From Favolaschia claudopus (lineage: Eukaryota > Basidiomycota > Agaricomycetes > Agaricales > Mycenaceae): a DNA stretch of 64,000 bases. The stretch lies in NCBI GenBank assembly GCA_037176885.1, contig JAWWNJ010000131.1, forward strand, positions 186,001 to 250,000. Direction: 5' to 3'. This document shows, in pieces, positions 11,448-22,972 of this stretch. The position numbers and the translations under genes are program-made. The notes under the pieces were generated by a model, which had not been told where the DNA came from, did not search any database, and saw nothing but the letters and a program-made list of their open reading frames with translations. The stretch's first letter is position 1. Every line of letters begins with the position of its first letter.

Positions 11448-13384
11448 TCACTGGGCCGGCCATGCCTCCAACGGCTTCAACCCCCAATCTTCCAACCACG
11501 CCGAGAACAAACGCGCGATCTTCGCGTGTCCTTCGACACTCGGATGAAGATTGCTGCAAGAAGTGTCATTTCGTTAGAATCAGAAGCCTTATAAAAAGGA
11601 CAGACAAAGGAAATGGGAATTTAAAGTGAATTGAAGAAGCCGAAGCAAAGACGAACATGAAGCAAGAAAAGAAAGAGAACCAAGGATGAAAATTGAGCAC
11701 TCACTCAAGAAACACATCCTCATACCCCACCCACCCCGTCGTATTCACAAGAAAAAGGTTATCGTCGCCCATCGATTTTCTGAATATCAATCAGTTCTCA
11801 GCTTCGATTTTTTTCAAGGTTTGGACTCGGGAGTAATGATAAGGAGAGTCGTAGAAATCAACTCACCTAGCATCCAGCACCTCCTGATACGCGCCATCGT
11901 AGTAGTACGCGTTCGGGCCGGAAGGTTGCGGCCAGCCCCACTGCACGCGTTATCAGAGTTAGATTGATTGGAGGGAGCGAAGAGGGAGAACAGAGTCGAA
12001 AGGAAACACGCACAGGAGTGAACAAGAAAAACGGCTGTGTCGGATACAGCTCTTTCCTTATCCTCGTTAGAAAATCGATGTAGGTTGACACGAAGAGGGA
12101 TTGGGGGACGAGTTGCGAGGCGTCGTTGGCGCTATATGTGGACCATCACAAGTTGAGTTCAACGAATGAGACGGAGAGGGAGTAGAGGTTGAAAACGCAC
12201 CCGATATGCACCACAACGTGCGTCCTCTTTGGTACATCACGTCGAAAGTTCCAGGGGGTGGTGTAGTTGTGTACGGTTGAATAGTAGTACGATGTGTCTT
12301 CCGTCTGTGCGAAGTGAGCATGCTAGTATGGGTGTAAATTGCAGTCAAACGGTGAACGAACCTTGAAGAACTGGTACGACATGCCATGGGCGTTTCCGAA
12401 CGAAAAGATGTCCTGTTGGATTACGATTGGCGTTTAGCATTTATTCTGAAGCGAAAAAATATCCAATCAACGAAACGAGATATTCTCGACGAACGGATAT
12501 TTCCAAAAGAAGAAATATTAGTAACCACTCACAACCAACGCCGCCCCGGGCTGCGCAACGATGCTCTGCTCCGCCTTGAACCGTTCCGCAACGATAAAGT
12601 CCCAAGCCTGAAGCGCCCCGAGAGGGGTGGTGTACCCCGTAGAGAAGGAGTCGCCGATGAACTCGAATGCGAGGGGGGAGGCGGGGTAGGGGATGAGTGT
12701 GAGTGGCTATTGTGTGGATATCAGAGAACGAAGGAGAGAGAATGATAGGAAAGCCCACGAGATGCGATTCACTGGAGACCTCGATATCGATGCTCTCGAG
12801 GTGCATTTGGCTGGAGAAATACATTTGTGTGAGGATGCGGATTGTTGTTATCTCTTTTTTGCTTTTGGTTTGAAGTAGGGAGGGGAGAGGGACTTGGTTC
12901 GGGCTGAATGATATGCGAAGAAGGATTGGAATTCAAGAACAGTTGGATGGACAGGAGAAAGAAAGAAAAACAACGCGCACCCAGCAGATGCGTTGAACGG
13001 TACCCACTCGCCGTAGTTAATCGACACGCCGAGCGCGACAAGGGGAAAGGTTGTGTTTTGGCCGAGGTTGAGTGTGATGGATTTGAGGGTCGAGGGGGTC
13101 GAAAGAGCGAGTGCGAAGCCGGAGGCGGACCTATGATAATAATATGGCGTCAAGTTCTCTAAACGAGAACTATATGAAAGGATAACGCACCACCACGTCT
13201 CAGGCGCATCATCCCATCTTCCATGGTGAAACAACAAGGGGTGGGTGTGTGGGACGTGGACCTTCGCCACAAAGTCTTCAGTGACACTAGCGATTGAATC
13301 GGCGAAGGACGCAGAGACGATGGTAGTTGCAGAGACCAGGATAGCGAGAATGGAGGACACGGTGGGGAGAAGTAACGTGCGCAT
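11448..13384 (-). CDS. Secreted SGNH esterase, CE2-like
   Basis: Ten exons on the minus strand join with consistent phases, from the ATG at 13384 to the TGA at 11448-11450. A signal peptide (MRTLLLPTVSSILAILVSAT) is followed by a beta-rich N-terminal domain containing FHHGRWDDAPETWW, then an SGNH hydrolase domain. Block I is FEFIGDSFSTGY (nucleophile Ser in GDS), block III is HIGANDAS (GxND), and block V is DNLHPSVEGH (Asp and His). A beta domain before an SGNH domain is the layout of carbohydrate esterase family 2, which removes acetyl groups from xylan or glucomannan. The substrate here is inferred. It likely acts outside the cell on plant polysaccharide. Confidence 0.85.
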
Positions 13385-14388
13385 GGTGTCCAGCGAGTCA
13401 AGAACTTCAAAGCGAAGACGATTTTATGTCTTGAGATGAAGGGATCAATGTCGGTGCCGAGGAAGCGCCGCAGGTAGATGGTCAGACGACGATAAGGAGT
13501 TGTACGCGGACCGGGCGGTATACGTTCCGCCTGCGAATGCCGACGCCGCCGTCGATGAATGCCCCTTTATCGCGTACGAAGGGGAAGAATCCATATTTTG
13601 CTATATTTCTTACTGAGGACGGCGGGCGAGTGTCGTCTGAGTTGAAACCTGTAGGAGCTTAGTACTGGTTAGTCTGCCATGCCAGTGTGGATTTGGACGT
13701 GACACACAAGAGTCCTGGGAGACTTGTTTTCGACACCCTGGGTTCTGCGATATGAGCTTTTGGTCCTTGGAGCTGCAAATGTGCTCGAGCATCCTCAATA
13801 TCGAGGTCATTGTTAGGGAGATAGTTGGTGTCAGACTATTGAGCGATTGAGTGGATGAATGAGCATGGCATATGGTTGGCGGTGAGCGTCAGGGTTGCTG
13901 TTCCCTGGCGTGACAGTCACCAGATCATGATCGTCACCATACTTGACAGTCACACTTCACCTTTTGTCCACGAACCACCATGTCGAACGAAGTGGCTCAC
14001 CTACTGGCACAATCTGCGTAATTTTAGCATAGAACTCGAAGCCCGAAATATCTCCCTTCGGCCTCTGAATTTTTTTCCATTTTAATGCCACACCAGACGG
14101 CGAAATATCTGAGTCCCCTCTCGTGAACTTTTGCCAACGAGCCAGCTGTTCCGGTTCGCACGTGAATATACTTACTCGCTTAAACCATCGAAATGGTCTG
14201 ACATTTTTTCCGGAGATTTCTCACATGTTAACCAGAGTTCTGAATATAATCTGGATATTCCCGTGAATTTTGCTTGAATTTTGCCGCCGCCAAGATCCTT
14301 GTTCGCCGGCTCGGCTTGACACATCTCCAAAGCTGTCAAGCATCGCCTCATTTCTCTCTTTTCCTCCAACGACGACGGTCGACCCTAC
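13385..14388. other. Intergenic, no gene recognised
   Basis: Contains the upstream region of the minus-strand esterase and of NACHT copy 1. Only short overlapping frames occur, and no repeat was noticed. Confidence 0.5.
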
Positions 14389-17300
14389 ATGAAGACTCTC
14401 AAGGGAATTCTCGCACGGCGGACCCGCAATTCAGCCATAGAATCTCGATCGTACATGCCGGACCACATTCGAAAGCTCAAGAGCGGACTTGTTCTGCTAC
14501 TCAGCAGGGTGGAATCAATCCTCGACGGCACACCCTTCAAGATTCCCATTAGTGTCGTCAACGCTGTCGTCGATTTAGCACAGGTAAGCGCTTCAAGGCC
14601 AGCTCTAGTCAAATCGAGTTCATGCAATTGTTTTTACAGAGCGTATCAGATAACAACGATGACATGCGAGCATTACTCCAAGAAGTTTCGCACCAACTCG
14701 AGATTGTGAACTCGGTTTTACCGGACACTTCAACTTCAGAGGGAAAAGATCGGATTCTCAAATTTTCCGGGTACGTCTGTAGTTCAACTTGAAAAGCTTC
14801 TCTGCATCTACTAAGGCTTAACTTTGAGATTTCTGCAAACTGAATTGAATGTCATACAGACCCTCACCAAGCGGAGTTCGCTCAAGCGAATTTTGGAAAG
14901 CGATGAGGATATCAAGACGATCGACGCCGCCATGAGAAGAATCGATACACGTCTAAGATCTTTCCATGTATGCCCTTGCCGAGCTCGCAGATGAAGCGGC
15001 CAGCTAATGAAGCCTTTAGCTCGATATTACCATGTCCATTGAAAGAAAGGTCGATAACTCAAGCGTATGTTTCTCCAGTTCTCTTGTCCATTTTTCAATG
15101 TAACATTAAGTAATTCACAATGATCAGATTGACGCTGGTGCGTACGCTGAGCACAAAAATGTTCGACTGATCCGAGTCGTCTGACGCTGTCTTTAGCACT
15201 ACGCATCCTATACGGCGCCTCAGCGACCGACGCTACTCATGATTCGGCTCACAGCTACACCCATCCACCGTGTCACCCAAACACTCGAATGGAAATCCTC
15301 GACCGTTTGAGCAAATGGTCGCAGGACAACAGCAGTTCTCAGATTCTGTGGATGCATGGTCCAGCGGGGACCGGGAAATCTGCCATTGCTCAGAGCTTCT
15401 GCGAGCAATTGCAGTCTCGAAATCGTCTCGCCGGCAGCTTCTTCTTCAAGCGGGGTCACCCCTCTCGCGAAGATTTCACCAAGCTGTGGCCGACAATTGC
15501 ATATCAGCTCGCTCTGATTTCCCACTCTTTCAAGGCCGCTCTTGCTATGCGGTTGACAGCTGATCCCGCTCTCGTCGACAAATCGCTCTCGATTCAAATG
15601 CAGAAGCTCATAATTGAGCCGTATAACGGATCCGGCGATAGCCTGATTATCGTTATTGATGGCCTCGACGAATGCGAAGACGAAAGCCAGCAACAAGAGC
15701 TGCTGCGCTCAATCGCTCGATCCCTCCCAGCTCAGCCTTTGCTTCGCATTCTCGTCTCCAGCAGGCCAGAGGCGCATATCAAAGATGTTTTCGATGGACC
15801 TGTGCTACAGTTCTGCGAGCGTTTGGACGTCCACGGCTCTTTCGACGATGTCTCCATTTATCTCATTGACGAATTCAAGCGGATCAGCGAAACTCATGCT
15901 GCTATGGCGGGCATTTCTTATCCCTGGCCCAGTGACAAACAGATTCAATATGTTCTCGATAAGTCGTCGGGTCATTTTATCTATGCCGCGACGGTGATTC
16001 GATTTGTGGAGGATCAAGATTTTGATCCAATGAAACGCCTTGAACTCGTCACTCAGATTCATCCAGAGCCCCAAGATGACGAAGATTTATCGCCCTTTTG
16101 CTGCGCTCGACAAACTATATCATCATATCCTGACTATGGTTCCATACCGATCCCAGCTCTCCCGTGTCCTGGCTGTAATTATGGCCGGATTAACCGATCG
16201 TCTGAACGTCGAAGATATTGGGCAACTTCTTGGTTTGAAACCTACCGAGGTTCTCTTGACGCTACGCCGTCTTCATTCGCTGATCAAGATCGAAGATAAT
16301 CATGTCGCAAAACGGCGACTTGGTGCAGACTTTTATATCTTAGTCTACCATGCTTCGTTCCTCGACTTCCTCCGTGACTCGACGCGCTCTCGGAATTTTC
16401 ACTTCAGTGCTGTGGACAGACAGAACCTGGCAATTGACTTACTCAAATGCTGGGCGGAACCTGACATTCGTCTGGGCTAGTGAGTGTTCGTTATACTGAT
16501 GCACAGGCATGTTGATACATTTTTTGCAGTCTCCTTGTCTCCTCTCTCCTCTTTATAATAACCACCCGGCTCACTCAGGAGATGTGTAGTCTCCTCGGTT
16601 CGTTCAGGTTAGAATATGCACTTTCAGGTGTATTTCCTGCAAACACTGACCACGTACTGACGTGGCTAAAGGTGCGTAAAATCAAGTCTCATCTCATGAG
16701 ATCTTCTGACGCAGGGAAATGTCAGATGGAGGAGGCTCCTGTCGATTTATTCCAAACCTGGGAGGAAATTTGCTTTGCCGCGAAATTTAATGCGGAATGC
16801 ATTCGTAGCGTTCCCTCGAGTCTAACTGACGAGGTTGCTGATTCCGAAATGCACACCCTCGACTATATTCGGTCAATAACTTCACCGGAATTAATAAGGA
16901 TGATGCACATGTATCGTCTCTTTTCCCTCCCATTCCTAGAACACGGCACTGCTATTGAATGCATGGACGGAGCCCGCATGGTTTTCAAAGCTTATGGTCT
17001 TTCGGGAAAAGATGCGCGAACTGCCATCTGCGCCTTGCGCAACGAATTTGGCGAGTCTGTTCCTTGGAGGCGCCTATTTCGGTCGATTTCCTATCCCCCA
17101 CGCATCCGGGATCTCCACCCTGATCCTTCTCTGGAAATAGTTGTGCGATGGTGCTTGGAGGAACTGCCTCGCCAGCGCAACGTTTGGTAAGGTTTCAAAC
17201 TTTGGCAATCTCTTCTACTGCTCATCGTCGGAGGCCCAATCAGGATTCTACCAGCTTGGTCCTGTGTGTTGAGATCTTGTCCGCCGTCTCCCGAGCTTCT

Positions 17301-17657
17301 ACAGACCTTGCGTAACAGTCAAGCCTACCTGACCGCATACATCTCTCGAGAGATGATATTTTGGGATGTGAGTAGTGCTACTCTTGAAGAGTGAGTGAGT
17401 CATTACTCATACTGTCTCTATTCAGTACGGTGCCCCTTCTGAGAACCACCACTGGCACAATATTTTGCAATGGCTTCAGGTAAATCTGTTTCACAACGTT
17501 CCGAAAACTCGTGTCGGTGTTGACGCAAGGTTCTACCTGGCAGACATTTCCGGATCCGCCCTCAGATATGATACAGCATGTCAGAGATCAACTTCCAGCT
17601 GACTCGGTTGAGAACGAGGAGTTGTGGATGTCGTGGAAAGAATTCACAGGCTGGTGA
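14389..17657 (+). pseudogene. NACHT NTPase copy 1, frameshifted
   Basis: A multi-exon STAND-type gene. The N-terminal exons encode a helical region (LVLLLSRVESILDGTPFKIP...LLQEVSHQLEIVNS...TMSIERKVDNSS). The large exon has the P-loop GPAGTGKSAIAQSF (near 15358), Walker B LIIVIDGLDE (near 15645) and SSRPEAHI, the hallmarks of a NACHT NTPase. At 16093-16099, in a C/T homopolymer, one base is present that NACHT copy 2 lacks. It shifts the frame, which would stop near 16300, while the correct frame resumes as ALDKLYHHILTMVPYRSQLS and runs on. Downstream exons (TA|T codon at the 16480 intron; TG|G at the 17189 intron) are intact and end at TGA 17655-17657. If the extra base is a sequencing error, the gene is whole and encodes an intracellular receptor-like NTPase. 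Confidence 0.85.
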
Positions 17658-18150
17658 TGGGGTGGGAGATGCGAGGTCAGTCGTCTTATAGCGGGAAGGA
17701 TTACCTGCTTCTCGCTTTGTATGGTCGTATCATTGCCTCGAATCCGTTCATAATTCGCAAAGGGAAATACACGACGCGATCACGTGATCGCGATGATCGG
17801 TCGCGTCCGTTTCTCTAGGTTTCTCTTAGCTCGAAAATACTGCCTCGAATGAGGGTTGAATGGAACTCATGGATGTCAAGTTCATTGTAGCCCAATCGAA
17901 AGTTATCGATGAGCTCTATCGACGCAATTCTCGTCACAGCCTCATTCGCACCTTTTCCGTTTATGAACTTGCAAAATGCTGGAACGTGAAAGTATCAGCT
18001 CCGAAAACTCCATTCAAGGGTGAGAAACATAATTTGATACCATTAACAATATCCAGGACAAAGTCTTACTACTCTACCCAACACAAAGATTCTCCCCAAC
18101 ATCCAGATTCGAGCACGCCGAGTTAATTTGCGGATTCAAGGTATTCAATC
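14420..18150 (+). repeat. Segmental duplication, copy A (NACHT plus downstream DNA)
   Basis: Exons, introns and about 500 bases beyond the NACHT stop are similar to 48427-53280 in the same orientation. Similarity continues into the 3' end of the LysM gene at 18074-18150, so copy A is probably the source locus. Confidence 0.8.
17775..17792. repeat. Perfect 18-bp palindrome
   Basis: CGCGATCACGTGATCGCG is fully self-complementary and contains a CACGTG E-box core. Related half sites occur near 30915-30927 and 52950-52968. It may be a protein-binding site or simply repeat debris. Confidence 0.6.
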
Positions 18151-21100
18151 GCGCCTGGGTCACACCCTGCGACTTGACAATAGCCGCGCATGAGGCACCG
18201 GAAACCACCGTATACACTTTTCCACATGCATTTCCTCCCCCTCCGACACAATACGCCAAATCAAGCTGGATATTCGTGCACGCCAAGTTGATCTCGGGAT
18301 TCCAGCGCAGGAAGTCCGCCAAGGCGATGTGTGCACTAGAGTCCATAGCGGAGCAGGTGTCGCCTGAGACGACGGTATGATATGAGGTACAGTTGCCCAG
18401 AGAGCCGGAAGCGAGGTTAGACGGGGGGCCGGTTGGTGTGGTTGCGTTGCTCGAGGCGACGCAGTATGCCTCCGCGAGTGCTAAATTGGTGCAGCCAGAG
18501 TTGATTTCAGGATTCATCGCGATGAATTGAGAGAGGGTAAGGTGGAATTTGCTCTCGATACTCGCGCAGCTGTCGCCTGAGACGACCGTGTAGTATTCGG
18601 TACAGCCTTCCGTGATCGTCCCCGGCGCGACATTCGCAGGTGGCCCACCGGACGTGCTATTGCTCGAGGCGACGCAATACGCCTCTGCTAACGCGAGATT
18701 GGTGCAACCCGTATTGATCTCGGGGTTCATAGCAATGAATTGGGATAATGTCAAGTTGAACTTGCTTTCAATACTCGCACACCCATCCCCCGAAACGACG
18801 GTATAATATTGGGTGCATCCCTCTGTGATAGTGCCTGGCGCGACGTTTCCTGGTGGACCAGTCGGGGTCGAGGTATCGGGCGGGAAAATTGAGAAGACAC
18901 AATACGCGAGCCCGAGTACGATATTCGTGCATTGGGTGTTGATCCCGGGGTTCAAAGACTTGAACATTGAGTCGTCAATGAAGAACTTCGACTCGACGCC
19001 GGGGCAGGTGTCGCCTGACACGATGGTGTAGTACTGGGCGCAGTGGGCGGTGGTGACGTTTGCCGCGACGTTCGCGGGAACAGGGGCGACGGTAAGGGTG
19101 TAGTTTCCTCGAGGGAAGACGACACAGAGGGCGGTGTTTGGGGTTAATGGTGGAGTGGAAGATGCGAGCTGGGGGTTCCAGAGCGCGAGTTCGGTGGAGT
19201 TGAGGCCGGTGGTATTGCTGATTGTGGATATGGTATCGCCGGACTATCGCGAATAATTTTAATTAGGAGTTCTCATTGAATTATCGTTGACCTTACTGCG
19301 ACGTTGTAATAATACCCACAGCCCACAGTCCTCGTCCCCGGCGCGACGTTCGTCGGAACAGGAACCCCCGCGGCTGTAAGCACTTGAGTTTGCATTACGG
19401 GCGTATACGACGCCGACGGGATGGGATACTGAAAGATTGAGGCGCTCGTGTAGTTGGTAGTGGGAAGTGGGGCGGCAGAGGTCGACGCGAAAGGAGGGTA
19501 TGGGGCGACACAGTAGTAGTAGTCGAGCCAGAGGTTGGTGCAGTTGGCGTCGATCTCTATGCAAGGAACAAAATTTATTTTCGCGAGAATCGAATATTGA
19601 TTGGTGCGTACCAGGATTCAAAGTGAGAAAATCAGGTAAGGAGATGCTGTTCGCTAAAACGACCGTATTGCAGATGTCACCCTGCTGAACTTGATAATAT
19701 TTCCCGCAGTTGCTTGTCGTTCCTTGTACAGTGGGGGTCGGAATCGGCGCGAACGTCGTTGGGGTACCCGAGGGATTGTTGGATGTTGAGACGCCGACCT
19801 GAAATTGAGTCATAATCGATTCCCATTGCTGGCACGAGAATTTGAAAGGGAAACATACATCCGGAAACCCTCCATTGGGCGTCAAACAAATCGTTTGCCC
19901 CACCTTCGCTGATAAAAGCTGACAGTATGTTCCCAAATCAGGATTAAACGACTGCAACTGTGTTCTCGTAATCTGCGTCCCCGTAATCGACTTGGAATTC
20001 GCGGCAATGCTATCGCAAGTATCATTCGCCGCGACCTGATAAATCTGACACGGTTTGAATAAACAGACTTTAGTTCCAGCCACGATGGAACAGTCGGATG
20101 AGCCGACGAGGAAGGGGTTGGCTGAGAGGATGGAATAGACGGTGACGCTGTTGGTTTGAGCGAGAGCGGAGCAGGTTGTGTTGGATGGAACTGTGATGTT
20201 GCGTCCGGCGACTGCGCAGTCGGCGCCCGGGTTCGTGGAGGGAGGGGTACCGAAGGGTGGTGTCGTGACTGGGGTTGAGCCGGGGGCAGAGACGTTGTAT
20301 GAGGAGAAAGCACTGGGTTATTGAGTTTTGATTAGTATTTTTGTGGCGTTAAAGGCAGTAACTGTACCTTCCGCACTGAGTGATAGCGACGGAAAGCAAT
20401 TGCGCTACCGGAATGGAATACGTCACAGGGTTCGACAGTGTCGCGTTCAACGTCTTCAGGGTGCAGAATGTGCACAGTTGAGTCGTGGGAAGCGAAAGCA
20501 AGCCACCGGTGGAGTTGAACGACACCAGCATGGGTTCACAGAACTTGGCTGAGGTGGGATCTTGAAGACATTGAACTGTGTAGGGACCGGCTATTGTGTC
20601 GACTGCCAAAGACGGAAGGTACGAGACGTTGTTGGAGCCGGATATGCCGAAGTTTTTGCACGCTGAGACGACGTTTGCACGGTATGTTGCGAGTGACGCG
20701 GCGCAGGAGGAGGTGCAGATGGTGGGGAGGTCGTTTATGAGAAGGTATGGATACGAGCTGATAAATTGATGAAATGAGCGATCAGTATTCAACTGTCCAG
20801 GATTTTGTCGAGAGAGAAAACGAACCTCATTAGCGGAACAGTGGAGTTGCATCCAACGGTAGCTGTCAGAGCAGCAGCGCAAGCGGAAGAAGGCGCCGGA
20901 GACGTAGGAAGACTGCCCGTAGTGTAGATTTGAAGTGAACTCGTCGAGCCATCCGCGAAGCCGCCGCTGCTGTTGGATGCCGCGTCTACGGCAGGTCGAA
21001 GACTCAGATCCATGTCCGCCACAAGTGGCTCTGGGTGCACGGGCCTGACGCTGTCACTGCCATTTCCGCGCGAAGCTGCTAGCTGTTGGAGGAGCGCTTC

Positions 21101-21211
21101 ATGGAACGCCTTATCCTGCGCTGATTTGATGTGGTTTATCGCTTTGTGGAACCGGTTCGACACCGCGGAGTGCGAGAGCAGTAGCGGGACGAGGAAAGAG
21201 AGTCCGTGCAT
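18074..21211 (-). CDS. Secreted multi-LysM chitin-binding protein
   Basis: Six exons (21211-20826, 20757-20368, 20312-19859, 19798-19612, 19556-19297, 19243-18074) join in phase to about 948 residues. The start MHGLSFLVPLLLSHSAVS gives a signal peptide. An N-terminal Cys-rich region is followed by about nine LysM-type repeats; the last five are regular, with motifs such as YYTVVSGDTC and LSQFIAMNPEINTGC, each bounded by conserved Cys. Ser/Thr/Pro/Gly linkers separate them. LysM domains bind chitin oligomers. In fungi such proteins can shield hyphae or act with chitinases, and LysM genes commonly sit beside subgroup-C GH18 genes; here the chitinase starts divergently at 22973. No catalytic domain or GPI signal is seen. 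Confidence 0.9.
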
Positions 21212-21681
21212 GATGAGCAGGGAAGAATCCTGGAGAGAAAAGTTTTGACGCCGAACTATATGTGAATGATCTTTTGCCCGAGGTAGCAAGGATTCGATGT
21301 GAAGTGAATATCAAACCCCGTCTATTGTTGGAATGCCCAGACCGAGTATAACGGGGCGAGATGTAGGACCTTTGGCACCACCATGGCACCCAAACCTTGA
21401 AGAGTCAAAAGAATCATGATTGAGTTCTTTTCATTGGCTTTCTTTCCATTTCAAACGGTTCCTGCCGGGGATCCGAGTACGACGGTAGCAGACCAGACAG
21501 CTGGTGATTAGGCAGGGTGGTTCACGGCAAGTTCACGGTAGGAGGAAGGAGAAAAGATCAGGGTCGCCGTTGCATGACAGGCGGAGATAGCTTGGGGATA
21601 GCCGATTGTTTTACTCTGGCGACCAAATTGGATACCGGGAAATCGTGTGGCCTGCTTCATTTTGTTGCCGTGGCTAAAAAT

Positions 21682-22154
21682 TCAAAGATTCGAAGGATAA
21701 GAACACCCGTCGAGATAAGCTGGGCAAGTTGTAGAGGCACAGAAACTCAATTCTTTGTTCAAAAAGCGATTGGCCGAGTTTAGGGCTCGGTTGGGGCTCG
21801 GCGTTTGTCTGAGTTGATGATCGATGGCCAGGGCCGCCGCCAGAGCGTTCCGATCAAACTTGCGTTTGGTCAGGAAAGCAAATTCGGAGAAGGTGATGAT
21901 CCATTTTATGAGCTCGAATGAGGTGAATTGTTCCAGAGGATCACATAACTCCTTGTATAGTTCCCCGGAACTCTGATGGATAACGGGAGCTGAATTCAAT
22001 TCGCCCAGGGCCAGAATATTAATCATTCGCAACCACTGGCACTTTGACAAACAAATAGTCAGCGAATTTGCGTCTATTTGTATATGTGACTTGCCTGGGC
22101 CGCTACGCTGTTAACGATATCGGAACCGAATAGGAAGTCAACTGCCAGGGACAT
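21682..22154 (-). CDS. Small hypothetical protein with a GC-AG intron
   Basis: Exon 1 (22154-22095) encodes MSLAVDFLFGSDIVNSVAAQ. The next bases are GCAAGT, a strong GC-type donor, and an AG at 22042-22043 leads in phase 0 to exon 2 (22041-21682), giving 139 residues. The protein looks helical, with a core SFELIKWIITFSEFAFL and no signal peptide. I recognise no family. It lies between the divergent LysM and chitinase genes. The alternative is that only the second exon is open by chance. Confidence 0.4.
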
Positions 22155-22972
22155 CTGTACCCAACAAAAGCGGGGTGTGGCTATACTGAAATGAATTCAA
22201 TGTTTTCGTTTGGTTTTCTTGGCTTTCGGGTTTCAATTGAGGACGGTCGGGGATCCGAGACATTGATAGCATTGTGACAGTGGGCCCGAGTAGGCGCAAG
22301 GTAAGGAGAGAAGACAAACATTGCCGGCGTTGATCATGAAACTTGCCGACTTGCCGATGCCGCTACATTAAACCGTTGGTTGCCGGAGCTCGCCGGTAAA
22401 AGATATTTGGGGGCTTAGAGACTCGCAAAGGAAACTGAATTAGATATAAGGCCCTCGCTTCAACATGTTCAAAGCAGCAAACCTTCGAAAGAGCAGCACT
22501 TTTCTTTTGTCGCGGCTTGCTCAGCGCCCGGAGATCACCGATCACATCAGCCCTGGACCATATTGAAATTGATCGCAATCAATCCCTCTCTTCCCACCAC
22601 CACTGTCGACAGGACCTGCCTCGACTGAGTCGCGTCCTATCGTTCACATGGCATCCCAAGTCTCCGGTACTTAATCCGGTCACCGACGGATTACTCGCGC
22701 ACTCTTTTCTTCGCATAACTTGAATATCCGACTTTATTTTTGGGACAATTCAGAAGAATACAGCCCTCAGCAGTGCGACGAGTACGGATATACTGCGGTA
22801 GGCTGCCATCTCCCTGATGGGATGTCCTGGAATGGTCGTGAAAATCTCCCGTTTGATTGCAGAAGGCCCGTATATATAACCATGCCAAGGTGTCGCTCTA
22901 ATCCAGTCGATATTTTGGTCCTTCCTCTTGCTGGAAGCAGCTCGAAGTAAGAGGATTGATATAAGTATCGAC
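22155..22972 (+). promoter_or_regulatory. Promoter region of the chitinase with a TATA box
   Basis: No gene is recognised. TATATATAAC at 22871-22880 is a clear TATA box about 100 bases before the chitinase ATG at 22973. Confidence 0.5.
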
